The notes: generated by a model not told the origin, from the sequence alone. Shown: positions 24,025-34,060, counted from the first letter of the stretch. The stretch is DNA of 64,000 nucleotides from Terrimonas ginsenosidimutans (GCF_022012415.1 NZ_JAKLTR010000007.1:1-64000), one strand, 5' to 3'. Numbers and translations: made by a program.

Positions 24025-25740
24025 ATGACTGGCGAAATAACAGGTGTGATACTGATGTTTCTTATTGCAGTGGTACTCGCATATCCACTGGGAAAGTATA
24101 TCGCAAAAGTTTTTAAAGGCGAGCGAACGTTCACCGATCTTATGAACCCGGTTGAAAGATTCTTTTACCGGATCTGCGGGATCAACCCCGGCGAGGGCAT
24201 GAACTGGAAGCAATTTCTCAAAGCAATGCTTACCATTAACATGCTCTGGCTGGTGTATGCATTTGTCTTACTTGTTTTCCAGGATAAATTGCCGCTGAAC
24301 CCAGATGGAAATCCTGCGCAGACACCGGATCTTGCATTTAATACAGCCATCAGCTTTCTTGTCAACTGTGATCTGCAACACTATTCCGGTGAATCCGGTG
24401 TGACTTATCTGACGCAGTTGTTCGTAATGAACTTCCTGATGTTTGTAAGTGCGGCTACGGGCATTGCTGCTTTAATTGGAGTGCTTAACGGACTCAGGGA
24501 AAAGACTACACAGAACCTTGGGAACTTCTGGGTCATCTTTACCAAAGCTATTACAAGAGTACTGCTTCCTTTGTGTATAATCGGCGCGGTATTGCTGGCG
24601 ATCAATGGAACTCCAGCGAGTTATGACGGCAAAGATTCCATTACAACATTGCAGGGGGATAGCGTACAGGTTTCAAGAGGGCCGGCGGCCGGCATGATCG
24701 CCATTAAACACATTGGTACTAATGGCGGCGGATGGTTTGGAGCGAACTCTGCGCATCCTCTCGAAAACCCCAACTACTTCACCAATGCGCTGGAGATGAT
24801 CATGCAGATGATCATCCCGATAGCGATGATCTTTGCACTGGGTTTCTTTCTGAACAAACGCAAATGGTCGGTCGTCATCTTTGGCGTAATGACGATCGGC
24901 ATGCTTTGCCTGCTGATCCCCACGATGGTCACTGAGGTCAACGGCAATCCCGCCATTGCAAAAATGGGCATTTCCCAGGCAACGGGTGCAATGGAAGGGA
25001 AGGAGGTGAGGTTTGGGCCCGCGGCTTCAGCTTACTGGAGCATAATGACGACCATAATCTCCACCGGTTCCGTCAATTCCATGCATGACAGTTCCATGCC
25101 GGTATCCGGTCTGATGCAGATGCTCGGTATGATGATCAATGCGTTTTACGGGGGTTGCGGAGTTGGTATCTTGAACTACCTGATCTATATCATCATTGCA
25201 GTCTTTATCTCCGGATTGATGGTCGGCCGTACGCCGGAATTCATGGGGCATAAGGTGGAGGCAAGAGAAGTGAAAATAGCAGCGCTGGTTACTTTATTAT
25301 CGGCCTTTCTTGTTAAAGCATTTACAGCACTTGCAGCTTATATGGTTGCGCGCCATCCTGAAACCGGTTGGGCAGTGCAGCCGGGTAACTGGTTGAATAA
25401 CCCGTCTTATCATGGCTTCTCTGAGATGCTGTATGAGAACACTTCTGCCAATGCAAATAACGGAAGCGGTTTTGAAGGGCTGGGTGACAACAATATCTTC
25501 TGGAATGTCACCACCGGGTTTGTACTGGTGCTTGCAAGATTTATCCCGATCATTGGACCGGTTGCAATTATAGGACTTCTGGCTGCTAAAAAGTTCGTTC
25601 CGGAATCTCCGGGAACATTGAAAACTGATTCATGGACATTCGGCATGATGACATTTGCCGTGATCATCGTGATCAATGCACTTTCCTTCTTCCCTGCACT
25701 GGCGCTGGGTCCTATCGCAGAGTATTTTTCTTTAAGATAA
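24025..25740 (+). CDS. kdpA: KdpA, potassium-binding translocating subunit
   Basis: A 571-residue inner-membrane protein of the K+-transporter superfamily with about ten helices. The four selectivity-filter regions can be followed: FNTAISFLVNCDLQHYSGES, GTNGGGWFGANSAHPLENP, IISTGSVNSMHDS and the region around VTTGFVLVLARFIPIIG. The first filter reads VNCD where E. coli has TNTN. KdpA binds and conducts K+ at high affinity; ATP hydrolysis by KdpB drives it. Length is close to the E. coli protein (557). The gene is part of the run kdpF-kdpA-kdpB-kdpC. Confidence 0.97.
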   Translation: MTGEITGVILMFLIAVVLAYPLGKYIAKVFKGERTFTDLMNPVERFFYRICGINPGEGMNWKQFLKAMLTINMLWLVYAFVLLVFQDKLPLNPDGNPAQTPDLAFNTAISFLVNCDLQHYSGESGVTYLTQLFVMNFLMFVSAATGIAALIGVLNGLREKTTQNLGNFWVIFTKAITRVLLPLCIIGAVLLAINGTPASYDGKDSITTLQGDSVQVSRGPAAGMIAIKHIGTNGGGWFGANSAHPLENPNYFTNALEMIMQMIIPIAMIFALGFFLNKRKWSVVIFGVMTIGMLCLLIPTMVTEVNGNPAIAKMGISQATGAMEGKEVRFGPAASAYWSIMTTIISTGSVNSMHDSSMPVSGLMQMLGMMINAFYGGCGVGILNYLIYIIIAVFISGLMVGRTPEFMGHKVEAREVKIAALVTLLSAFLVKAFTALAAYMVARHPETGWAVQPGNWLNNPSYHGFSEMLYENTSANANNGSGFEGLGDNNIFWNVTTGFVLVLARFIPIIGPVAIIGLLAAKKFVPESPGTLKTDSWTFGMMTFAVIIVINALSFFPALALGPIAEYFSLR

Positions 25741-25755
25741 TTGAATACATCAATC

Positions 25756-27810
25756 ATGACACAACGGAAAAGCAACATAAAATTATTTGATCCTTCCCTG
25801 GTTGGCACCGCAATTAAACAGGCATTTGTAAAACTTGATCCACGGATGATGGTGAGGAACCCGGTGATGTTCACTGTGGAGATCGGCACTCTTGTAATGT
25901 TCGTGGTAATGCTTTATCAACTGATCACCGGTGATCAGACACAGGGTGCATTGTGGTATAATACTGTCATCTTCCTGATCCTTTTGATCACTGTTCTGTT
26001 TGCAAATTTCGCGGAAGCTTTAGCAGAAGCAAGAGGTAAGGCGCAGGCTGAAAGTTTACGAAAGACAAGGGAAGATACACCTGCAAAAAAAGTATTTGTT
26101 TTAGGAGATATGTATGTGAACGAGGTGAAGGTCGTGCCGTCGTCCCAGCTCAAAAAAGGAGATCTGTTCATCTGTGAGCCGGGGGATATCATTCCGATGG
26201 ATGGCGAGATCGTGGAGGGCATAGCCACCATTGATGAGTCGGCGATCACCGGTGAATCAGCTCCGGTGATCCGTGAGTCGGGCGGAGACAAGTCATCCGT
26301 CACAGGTGGAACCAAAGTATTGAGTGATAAAATAAAAGTAAAGGTCACTACAGAACCCGGGGAATCCTTTCTCGATAAAATGATCGCGCTTGTCGAGGGA
26401 GCTTCCAGGCAGAAGACGCCGAATGAGATCGCATTGACCATACTGCTCGCATCTTTCACGCTGATCTTTATTATCGTTTGTGTTACGCTCAAGCCGTTTG
26501 CGGATTATGCCAATACACCGATCACGATCGCGGCATTCATTTCCCTGTTCGTTTGCCTGATCCCAACAACTATCGGAGGTCTTTTATCCGCTATTGGGAT
26601 TGCGGGAATGGATAGAGCGCTTCGCGCAAATGTAATTGCAAAAAGCGGTAAAGCGGTGGAGACTGCCGGTGACGTGGATGTTCTGTTATTGGATAAGACT
26701 GGTACCATCACCATCGGCAACCGTAAAGCCACTCATTTCTACGCAACAGAAACCAATGACGAAAAGGAGTTCATTCAATATAGCGCGTTAAGCTCCCTGG
26801 CCGATGAAACACCCGAGGGCCGATCTATCGTTGAGCTGGCATTATCCAATGGAGTAAATGCAGCGGTACAGCAAGGCATGCAGTTCATTCAATTCACCGC
26901 CGAAACGCGAAGCAGTGGTGTGGATATGCCAGACGGCTTAAAGATCAGGAAAGGAGCATTCGATACGATCCGCACAATGGTGGTCAAAGCGGGTAATAAG
27001 GTGCATACGGTTACGGAGCAGAAAGTTAAGTCGATCGCCGCAAATGGCGGTACGCCCCTGGTGGTTTCTGTGAACAATGAGATCAAAGGTGTAATAGAGT
27101 TGCAGGATATCATCAAACCGGGGATCCAGGAACGTTTTCAACGCTTGCGCAAAATGGGCGTCAAGACGGTAATGGTTACGGGAGACAACCCTCTTACGGC
27201 AAAATACATTGCAGAGAAAGCGGGGGTGGATGATTTTATCGCGGAAGCAAAACCGGAAGATAAAATGAACTATATCCGCAAAGAGCAGGCATCCGGAAAA
27301 CTGGTAGCAATGATGGGAGATGGCACCAATGATGCACCGGCACTTGCCCAGGCCGATGTCGGCGTTGCAATGAACAGTGGAACACAGGCGGCAAAAGAAG
27401 CTGGTAATATGGTCGACCTTGATAACGATCCGACGAAGCTGATCGAAGTGGTGGAGATAGGAAAGCAGTTGCTGATCACAAGGGGAACGTTGACGACCTT
27501 TTCGATCGCCAATGACGTGGCGAAATATTTTGCCATCGTTCCTGCACTTTTCATCGCATCCATACCTGCTTTACAGGCGTTGAATATAATGGGTTTGAAG
27601 AGTCCTGAATCTGCTATCCTTTCGGCCGTGATCTTTAATGCGATCATTATTCCGATGCTGATCCCGCTGGCGTTGAAGGGCGTTGCTTACAAACCGATCG
27701 GAGCGTCTGCATTGCTGCGACGGAACCTTTTCATATATGGTTTAGGAGGCATTGTCGCACCCTTTATCGGGATCAAACTGATCGATCTGCTCCTTGGTTT
27801 ATTCATGTAA
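25756..27810 (+). CDS. kdpB: KdpB, P-type ATPase subunit
   Basis: A 684-residue P-type ATPase. The actuator motif TGES is in ITGESAPV, the phosphorylation site is Asp313 in [10 protein letters not shown], the nucleotide domain has [13 protein letters not shown], and the hinge motif is [19 protein letters not shown]. Seven membrane helices are expected. It powers K+ uptake through KdpA. The ATG at 25756 gives a normal KdpB start; an upstream TTG adds only five codons. It begins 15 bases after kdpA. Confidence 0.97.
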   Translation: MTQRKSNIKLFDPSLVGTAIKQAFVKLDPRMMVRNPVMFTVEIGTLVMFVVMLYQLITGDQTQGALWYNTVIFLILLITVLFANFAEALAEARGKAQAESLRKTREDTPAKKVFVLGDMYVNEVKVVPSSQLKKGDLFICEPGDIIPMDGEIVEGIATIDESAITGESAPVIRESGGDKSSVTGGTKVLSDKIKVKVTTEPGESFLDKMIALVEGASRQKTPNEIALTILLASFTLIFIIVCVTLKPFADYANTPITIAAFISLFVCLIPTTIGGLLSAIGIAGMDRALRANVIAKSGKAVETAGDVDVLLLDKTGTITIGNRKATHFYATETNDEKEFIQYSALSSLADETPEGRSIVELALSNGVNAAVQQGMQFIQFTAETRSSGVDMPDGLKIRKGAFDTIRTMVVKAGNKVHTVTEQKVKSIAANGGTPLVVSVNNEIKGVIELQDIIKPGIQERFQRLRKMGVKTVMVTGDNPLTAKYIAEKAGVDDFIAEAKPEDKMNYIRKEQASGKLVAMMGDGTNDAPALAQADVGVAMNSGTQAAKEAGNMVDLDNDPTKLIEVVEIGKQLLITRGTLTTFSIANDVAKYFAIVPALFIASIPALQALNIMGLKSPESAILSAVIFNAIIIPMLIPLALKGVAYKPIGASALLRRNLFIYGLGGIVAPFIGIKLIDLLLGLFM

Positions 27811-27828
27811 TTATTAAAACAATCTGAA

Positions 27829-28386
27829 ATGAAAAAGAACTTATCTATATCTGCGAGATTAACACTGGTAATGATCTTACTGCTTGCGGTGATCTATCCC
27901 TTACTGATCGCAGCGGTCGGGAAGTTAACGCCTGGTAAAGGAAAAGGAGAAACGATATCTGTTAACGGGAAGGTGGTTGGTTACGAACGTATCGGTCAGA
28001 AATTCACAGCGGATATATATTTCCAGGGTCGTCCTTCCGCTGTAGATTATAACGCCGCAGGTTCCGCCGGTTCCAATAAGGGGCCGTCAAATCCCGGATA
28101 CCTCCAGCTGGTACAGAACAGGATCGATTCCTTTCTTGCACATAACCCCGGTGTTACGAAAGAACAGATCCCTTCTGATCTTGTAACGGCTTCCGGCAGC
28201 GGCCTTGATCCGCATATCTCTCCCGATGCTGCACGTATACAAATAAAGCGGGTTGCATCATCCAGGGGAATTTCAATGCAGAAGGTTACTGAACTGGTAC
28301 AAGCGCATATTGTGCAGCCGGTGTTCGGCCCTGCTTATGTGCATGTGCTGAAGCTTAATGTGGCTCTCGACGAAATTAAACACTGA
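27829..28386 (+). CDS. kdpC: KdpC, potassium-transporting ATPase subunit C
   Basis: A 185-residue protein with one N-terminal membrane helix (LTLVMILLLAVIYPLLIAAVG) and a periplasmic domain. Family marks are YFQGRPSAVDYNAAGSAGSN, near residues 65-85, and GSGLDPHISPDAA, near 125-140. KdpC stabilises the complex and is thought to aid K+ entry. It starts 18 bases after kdpB. The 131-base gap that follows separates it from the porin gene. Confidence 0.97.
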   Translation: MKKNLSISARLTLVMILLLAVIYPLLIAAVGKLTPGKGKGETISVNGKVVGYERIGQKFTADIYFQGRPSAVDYNAAGSAGSNKGPSNPGYLQLVQNRIDSFLAHNPGVTKEQIPSDLVTASGSGLDPHISPDAARIQIKRVASSRGISMQKVTELVQAHIVQPVFGPAYVHVLKLNVALDEIKH

Positions 28387-28517
28387 TCAGTTTTACGGAG
28401 TATCCAATTTACTGTATCTATCTCCAGATACATACTCATGGGAACATCCACTGTATCTGTCTTCTTACATTTTTAAACAAAAGCATCTATTCAACCAAGT
28501 ATCAAAACAGACAAAGA

Positions 28518-29852
28518 ATGAAAAAAGCATTTTTAGCGATCGCGGCAATTGCTCTCGCCGCAGGTTCGCAGGCTCAGGATTCAGCACAGGCAAAGATCCC
28601 TTTCGGGGGAATGGACCTTTCCTGGATAAACGGACAGAACCGGCAGAAGAATTTTCCTCTCGTTGTAACAGATAAGAATGGGGAGACCATTCTGACAGGA
28701 GTGGTTCTTTTAGACGGCTACTTCAACTATAATTTTGCGCGTCCGAAAGATAACACGCAAACGATCTCTGCCGCAACCGGCCGCAGTAATGAGTTTACAC
28801 TCAATCAGGCGAGTATTGGTATTGAAAGTAATTATAAGAACATAATCGGACGTCTCTGGTTACAAACCGGCAATAGCCTGAATATTGTTCAGGAGGCTGA
28901 TGGCTCGGTAGGCCGTGGACGGAATACGAGCACAGGAAACCTGAAATTTATCCGCGAAGCGGCTGCCGGCTATCACTTTAATGTAGATCATGGATTGAAT
29001 GTGGAAATGGGGATCTTCATGAGCTATATCGGCCTGGAAAGCTATGTGACACAGGAGAACTGGAGCTATCAGCGAAGCCTTGTCTGTGATTTTACGCCTT
29101 TTTATTTCCAGGGAGCAAGATTGCAATATTATCCTTCTAAAAAGTTCAAGACAGAGCTATGGTTGCTGAATGGCTGGCAGTCCTACAACAGCTGGAGCAA
29201 GAATATCGGATTTGGTAACTCAAACTATTTCCGCCCTTCGGAAAACGTGCAGCTGGTAGCAAATTTCTATTATGGGAATGACAGTAAAAGCGGTACACCC
29301 GAGCTGTCCAAAGTAAGAAGATTCCATCATGATAACAGTATCGTGGCACGTTATCATAAAAAGGATCCATCACAGGGAGGGATCACACAGGCTGCTTTCA
29401 GTTTGAATACACATTATGGCTTTCAAAGTGGTGAAGGTGTAAAAAGAAAAGATAACTACATGGCGGGGACATCTCTGGCGCACCGCCTCTGGTTCAATCA
29501 CAATAAACTGGCGTGGACGGTAAGAGGCGGCTGGCTGACAAATCCGGGCGGCTATCTTGCATTTATTCCCGCAGCTGCAGGGAATATTCCGAATGACTAT
29601 GATATTGCGATCGCTTCCGGGAAGGATCTGAAAGTAGGAGAGCTGAGTACCACCCTGGATATTATGCCAAATGATTTTGTAACCTTCCGTTTTGAATATC
29701 TGCACCGCAAGGCAAACATGCCTTATTTCGCCGGCGCGGGTGGAACAACTTCACAAACGGGATTCAATAATGATCCGATCGATCCTGCCTGGAAAGCTGA
29801 TCTGAGAACTTCAGAGAACAGGGTGATCGTGGGAGTCAACTTCCGGTTATAA
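28518..29852 (+). CDS. Outer-membrane beta-barrel porin linked to kdp
   Basis: A 444-residue protein with a signal peptide (MKKAFLAIAAIALAAGSQAQ). The mature part alternates aromatic and polar residues (YFNYNFARPK, RLWLQTG, YYPSKKFKTELWLLNGWQ, FRFEYLHRKANMPYF), and ends in VIVGVNFRL, the usual C-terminal strand of an outer-membrane barrel. This porin family recurs next to Bacteroidota kdp genes, so it may admit K+ or help under K+ limitation; that role is inferred from position. A strong hairpin follows it. Confidence 0.82.
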   Translation: MKKAFLAIAAIALAAGSQAQDSAQAKIPFGGMDLSWINGQNRQKNFPLVVTDKNGETILTGVVLLDGYFNYNFARPKDNTQTISAATGRSNEFTLNQASIGIESNYKNIIGRLWLQTGNSLNIVQEADGSVGRGRNTSTGNLKFIREAAAGYHFNVDHGLNVEMGIFMSYIGLESYVTQENWSYQRSLVCDFTPFYFQGARLQYYPSKKFKTELWLLNGWQSYNSWSKNIGFGNSNYFRPSENVQLVANFYYGNDSKSGTPELSKVRRFHHDNSIVARYHKKDPSQGGITQAAFSLNTHYGFQSGEGVKRKDNYMAGTSLAHRLWFNHNKLAWTVRGGWLTNPGGYLAFIPAAAGNIPNDYDIAIASGKDLKVGELSTTLDIMPNDFVTFRFEYLHRKANMPYFAGAGGTTSQTGFNNDPIDPAWKADLRTSENRVIVGVNFRL

Positions 29853-29867
29853 CAGGCAGAGAGATCC

Positions 29868-29905
29868 GCACTACGGATCGTGGCATCAGCTGCGATCCGT
29901 AGTGC
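29868..29905 (+). terminator. Strong hairpin after the porin gene
   Basis: A perfect 13-bp stem (29868-29880 with 29893-29905, 12-nt loop) starts 16 bases after the porin stop. No long T-run follows, but the position suits a transcript end for the first kdp operon. Confidence 0.6.
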
Positions 29906-29931
29906 ATTTACAGCCTATAGGAAATAATGCT

Positions 29932-29968
29932 TTCTACTTTTGAGAAGATATTATCAAAATGAGAAGGT
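29932..29968. promoter_or_regulatory. Candidate activator sites ahead of the second kdp operon
   Basis: TTATCAAAATGAGAAGG (29951-29967) combines the left half of the palindrome at 23577 with the right half of the one at 23593. A second half-site, TTTTGAGAAG, lies at 29939-29948 in inverted sense. TACTTTTG at 29935-29942 also fits a -7 box, so the region may instead be an ordinary promoter. It is about 150 bases before the ATG at 30114. Confidence 0.45.
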
Positions 29969-30113
29969 CTGCGACCGCCGGCAAGAAAGATTGAAAATGC
30001 AAACAGTTGATCCAGTGAAATCTGTAACGGAATGGATGTGGATTTTTTTCAGGAACAGGTTTTGGCACCAATATCATGAAAACAATTTTTCGAAAAAACT
30101 GAAACCTGTTACA

Positions 30114-30473
30114 ATGATCACACAATATGAGGCAAGCAATTTGTTGAAAACAAAGATCCCTCAGCTATCTGCCAGATCGTATCCTTCAAAAGTATCGCTG
30201 GACGTTTATGCATGTATGAACTATTTTTCAGATTACACAAAAAAGGCGGTTGAAGAACATAATTTCAGCCTGGCTAAAAAATGTTTCATTCTTGCAGAGT
30301 CATTATTCCGGGAAGGCGACAATGTTGTAAAAATGCTGATTGAAAATGTGTTCGTGTATGGGTTTTCCTCGATGTTACCCGATACTAAAGAAGAGAGAGC
30401 GTTCATTCGCTCCATCATACCGGGGAAACTCTATACCCTTTATACAAGACAGTTATCTCAATCGGGTTGTTAA
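30114..30473 (+). CDS. DUF7674-like small protein of the kdp region
   Basis: A 119-residue soluble, mainly helical protein (MITQYEASNLLKTKIPQLSA, CMNYFSDYTKKAVEEHN, AKKCFILAESLFREGD, NVFVYGFSSML, PGKLYTLYTRQLSQSGC). It resembles small Bacteroidota proteins placed in DUF7674, which have no known function. The ATG at 30114 is chosen since upstream in-frame residues look random, although an ATG at 29997 is also possible. It heads a four-gene run that ends with the kinase at 33893, so it may be controlled together with potassium sensing. Confidence 0.65.
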   Translation: MITQYEASNLLKTKIPQLSARSYPSKVSLDVYACMNYFSDYTKKAVEEHNFSLAKKCFILAESLFREGDNVVKMLIENVFVYGFSSMLPDTKEERAFIRSIIPGKLYTLYTRQLSQSGC

Positions 30474-30503
30474 TTGAACATGTACGGAATTAAACATTAA
30501 AAG

Positions 30504-31052
30504 ATGAACACTATTATTGTGCGTAATGCTACAGCGCGAGACTCGGTCTTCGCTAAGATGATCTCAGATGAAATGGAAACTTCTGCTATTGCACGTGGAT
30601 CAGGGATATCAAAACGTTCTCCGGCGTCACTTATAAAGAAAATGAAGGAAGGGAAAGCAGTGATCGCAGTGACAGATGATGATCAATGGGTCGGCTTTTC
30701 TTACATAGAGATCTGGTCAAACGGTGAATTTGTTTCGAATTCAGGTCTGATCGTTGCTCCGGCTTACCGTGGAAACGGCGTTGCAAAGCAGATCAAGGCA
30801 AAAGTGTTTGAGCTGGCCAGAATATTGTATCCGCAGGCGAAAGTATTCAGTATCACTACAGGTCTTTCGATTATGAAAATGAATGCAGCGCTGGGTTTCG
30901 AGCCTGTCACGTTCAATGAGATCACGCATGAACAGAAGTTCTGGAAAGGTTGCAAAAGCTGCGTGAACTATAATATACTGACCGGTAAGAAATGCCGGAA
31001 CTGTTTGTGTACGGCCATGTTGTATGAGCCGGCTGCTTTAAAGGGTCTTTAA
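30504..31052 (+). CDS. GNAT-family acetyltransferase with a Cys-rich C-terminal tail
   Basis: A 182-residue protein. The GNAT core shows VGFSYIEIW, NSGLIVAPAYRGNGVAKQIK (acetyl-CoA loop with RGNGVA) and FSITTGLSIMKMNAALGF. The last ~35 residues hold five cysteines in CKSCVNY...KKCRNCLC order, an apparent small metal-binding tail. Very similar proteins usually accompany arginine biosynthesis genes in Bacteroidota, where they may act as N-acetylglutamate-type synthases; here the neighbours are kdp genes. It is 30 bases after the DUF7674-like gene and 25 before the kdpD-like gene. Confidence 0.85.
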   Translation: MNTIIVRNATARDSVFAKMISDEMETSAIARGSGISKRSPASLIKKMKEGKAVIAVTDDDQWVGFSYIEIWSNGEFVSNSGLIVAPAYRGNGVAKQIKAKVFELARILYPQAKVFSITTGLSIMKMNAALGFEPVTFNEITHEQKFWKGCKSCVNYNILTGKKCRNCLCTAMLYEPAALKGL

Positions 31053-31077
31053 ATGGGTCATAACTTTTAATTTGATC

Positions 31078-32199
31078 ATGCCAGAGAATTCAACGGAAGC
31101 CAGTATGCATAGTTCTCCATCAGGGAGGAAAGGAAAACTGAAGATTTACATCGGTATGAGTGCCGGCGTTGGTAAGACATTCAGGATGCTCCAGGAAACG
31201 CACAGATTGTTGCTTAACGGGGTAAATGTGAAAGTGGCCTATGTTGAAACGCATGGGAGGAGAGAGACGCAGGCGCTTATTGAAGGACTGCCTTTGATTC
31301 CCCGGAGAAGGGTATTTTATAAGGGAAAGCAGCTGGATGAACTGGATGTTCAGGCGGTGCTTTTACTTCAGCCTGAGGTGGTGATCGTGGATGAGCTGGC
31401 TCATACGAATATACCGGGGAGTAAAAATGAGAAAAGATGGCAGGACGTTATTGAGATACTCGAAGCCGGGATTGATGTCATCTCCGCTGTGAACATTCAG
31501 CATATCGAGAGCATCAATGAAGATGTAAAGGCAATCACCGGTGTAGAAGTGAAGGAACGTGTGCCTGATAAATTATTGCAGGTGGCGGACGAGGTAGTAA
31601 ATATCGACCTTACTGCTGATGAGCTCATCACGCGGCTCAAAGAAGGAAAGATTTATGATAACAGCAAAGTGCAGCAGGCATTGCAGAATTTTTTCAAGCC
31701 GGAGAAGATCCTGCAGTTACGGGAACTTGCCTTAAAAGAAGTGGCCGGCCAGGTGGAAAGAAAGGTTGATCACGAAGTGACGGCTAAGGTTAATGCCTGG
31801 AAGCATGAGCGGTTTTTAGCCTGTATCTCGTCTAATCATGAAATTGCACAGCATATTATCCGTAAAACTGCAAGGCTTGCATCTTATTACAATAGCAAGT
31901 GGTATGTGCTGTATGTTCAAACGCCAAAGGAATCGGTAGAGAAGATCCCGCTGGCGGCGCAGCGTCACCTGATCAATAATTTCAAGAATGCCACCGAGCT
32001 GGGGGCGGAAGTGGTACAGAAGAAAGAAGGAGATATTGCCAGTGCGATCATAGCGATGGTAGAAGAGAAAAACATTACCACGGTTTGTATCGGAAAGCCG
32101 CATCTTAAACTATGGCAGATCATCTTAAAGACAAGTGTTTTTAACCAATTGCTGAAAACCCTTTCAAAAAATGAAGTTGATCTGGTAATTTTATCATGA
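31078..32199 (+). CDS. KdpD-like sensor protein without a kinase domain
   Basis: A 373-residue cytoplasmic protein matching the N-terminal part of KdpD: Walker A GMSAGVGKT near residues 26-34, THGRRET, VDELAHTNIPGS (Walker B) and NIQHIESIND-like SINEDVKAITG. Residues from about 245 form a universal-stress-protein domain. The membrane segments and the histidine kinase domain of classical KdpD are missing. The stop overlaps by 4 bases the start of a separate kinase gene, so the sensor is split over two polypeptides. KdpD N-domains sense K+ or cyclic di-AMP in other bacteria. Confidence 0.93.
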   Translation: MPENSTEASMHSSPSGRKGKLKIYIGMSAGVGKTFRMLQETHRLLLNGVNVKVAYVETHGRRETQALIEGLPLIPRRRVFYKGKQLDELDVQAVLLLQPEVVIVDELAHTNIPGSKNEKRWQDVIEILEAGIDVISAVNIQHIESINEDVKAITGVEVKERVPDKLLQVADEVVNIDLTADELITRLKEGKIYDNSKVQQALQNFFKPEKILQLRELALKEVAGQVERKVDHEVTAKVNAWKHERFLACISSNHEIAQHIIRKTARLASYYNSKWYVLYVQTPKESVEKIPLAAQRHLINNFKNATELGAEVVQKKEGDIASAIIAMVEEKNITTVCIGKPHLKLWQIILKTSVFNQLLKTLSKNEVDLVILS

Positions 32200-33893
32200 T
32201 GGCAAACTCCGTAAAGAAGAAAATACGACTTGGAACCTTATTCCTGTTCCTGCTGCTCCTGTTATCAGGTGGGGTATGCATATTTCATCTGATACGTTTG
32301 AAAAACGATGCAAAGGAGATCTTAAAAGACAACTATGAATCCCTTGATTACGGTCACCGGATGCAGGGCGCGCTTGATAGTGTGTCAATAGCCCCAGTCC
32401 GCTTCATGGCTGATTTTGACCGGGTACTAAGGCTCCAGGAGGAAAATCTGACAGAGGCAGGTGAGAGGGATGCGACAGTCAGTATCCGCAAACATTTTGA
32501 CGTTCTCCGGAACGGCAGTGATTCTTCTCAGACCAGTCAGCAGATCCGCGCCGGTATACAACGCATTCTTTCATTGAATATGGCAGCTATCGAAGCAAAG
32601 AATGAAAAGGCTAACAGAACGGCGGACAAGGCCTTAACATATATCTCTTTTCTTGCCGCGATCATCTTCATTATCGGGATCACTTTCTCCTTCAATTTTC
32701 CTGAAGTGCTGACAACGCCCATCAATAGCCTTACGGAGGGGATCAGGGAGATCACAAACAAGAATTATCGTTACAGGATCAACCTGGAAAGGAAAGACGA
32801 GTTCGGTCAGATGGCGGATGCGTTCAACAACATGGCTGAACGCCTGGAGTATTTTGAGAACAGTAACCTCAATAAGATCATTTTTGAAAAAACAAGGGCT
32901 GAAGCAGTGATCAACAGTTTGAAGGAAGCGAGTATCGGCTTTGATAAGCATGGTGTCATCCTGTTTGCCAATGATCAGGCTTTGCAGCTTTTGGGTTTAC
33001 AGGCAAAAGAGGTCATAGGGAAGCCAGTTGAGGATATAGCCAAAAGAAATGATCTGCTTCGGTTTTTGCTGGAAGAAAAAGGTAGCATGCCTTTTAAGAT
33101 CGTAGTGGAGAACAGGGAAAATTACTTTACGAAGGAGATCATGGAGATCCCGCAGGATAATTCCAGCAGCAAAGTGATCGTTCTTCGCAATATCACATCT
33201 TTTAAAGAGCTGGATGTTGCTAAAACAAATTTTATTGCGACGATCTCGCACGAATTGAAAACTCCGCTTGCGTCTTCAGATTTCAGCCTGAAATTGCTGG
33301 ATGATGAGCGGATCGGCAAGTTGTCGGCCGACCAGCGGGAGCTTGTTCAGCATTTAAAGGATGATAACCAGCGGATGCTGCGCATCCTGAGCGAGCTGCT
33401 GAACATGTCGCAGGTAGAGTCCGGTAAGATCCAGCTGGACATAACCGAGGTCAGACCGGAGATGATCGCTGATAATGCCATTGCGGCAGCCTCTACGACT
33501 GCCCGGGAGAAAAATATTATTATTCAAAAGAGGTATGCGGAAAATGCCGGGTTGATCAGGGCAGACGCTGAAAAGACGGGTTGGGTGCTGAATAATTTCC
33601 TGATCAATGCCATTAAGCACTCTTACGCGGACAGTACGATCATTGTAAGCATACAAAAAAATGGCTCAGAGATCGAAGTGTCGGTAACTGATCAGGGCGT
33701 AGGTATTCCATCTGAGTATTCGGAAAAGATATTTGAACGTTTTTTCAAAGTTCCGGGATCAAAAACAGCGGGGACGGGTCTTGGCCTTTCCATCTCCAAA
33801 GAATTTATTGAAGCAGAGGGAGGTCGTATCTGGATGAAAAGTGAGATAGGTCTGGGCAGTACGTTCGGATTCAGCCTGCCTGTCAGCAGGTAA
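32196..33893 (+). CDS. HAMP/PAS sensor histidine kinase paired with the KdpD-like protein
   Basis: A 565-residue membrane kinase: two membrane helices (about 12-30 and 150-170) around a periplasmic helical sensor, HAMP (about 172-225), PAS (about 235-335), HisKA with His352 in FIATISHELKTP, and an HATPase domain (NNFLINAIKHSYADS, VTDQGVGIP, GTGLGLSI). It likely phosphorylates the sigma-54 regulator at 22239, the only response regulator in this island. Translation is coupled to the kdpD-like gene by a 4-base overlap. Confidence 0.93.
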   Translation: MMANSVKKKIRLGTLFLFLLLLLSGGVCIFHLIRLKNDAKEILKDNYESLDYGHRMQGALDSVSIAPVRFMADFDRVLRLQEENLTEAGERDATVSIRKHFDVLRNGSDSSQTSQQIRAGIQRILSLNMAAIEAKNEKANRTADKALTYISFLAAIIFIIGITFSFNFPEVLTTPINSLTEGIREITNKNYRYRINLERKDEFGQMADAFNNMAERLEYFENSNLNKIIFEKTRAEAVINSLKEASIGFDKHGVILFANDQALQLLGLQAKEVIGKPVEDIAKRNDLLRFLLEEKGSMPFKIVVENRENYFTKEIMEIPQDNSSSKVIVLRNITSFKELDVAKTNFIATISHELKTPLASSDFSLKLLDDERIGKLSADQRELVQHLKDDNQRMLRILSELLNMSQVESGKIQLDITEVRPEMIADNAIAAASTTAREKNIIIQKRYAENAGLIRADAEKTGWVLNNFLINAIKHSYADSTIIVSIQKNGSEIEVSVTDQGVGIPSEYSEKIFERFFKVPGSKTAGTGLGLSISKEFIEAEGGRIWMKSEIGLGSTFGFSLPVSR

Positions 33894-34060
33894 GTTGGGT
33901 GCATGTCTGCCAGCAGGAAGGGTCAGAAACCTGCCGGGAAGTATACATGGTGCTGCTTTGCAGCTGTCGGAATCAACGATCTCCAGGGTTGCCGGATAGT
34001 CAGGTTGCTACGGTTAGTATGGTTTTTGTTGGTTACCTTCCGGCAAATGCCGACTCAATT

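Noticed and set aside
30061-30080. TTGGCAC as a sigma-54 -24 element ahead of the DUF7674-like gene
   Set aside because: There is no GC at the required -12 position (GG-N10-GC fails), so the box is probably chance.
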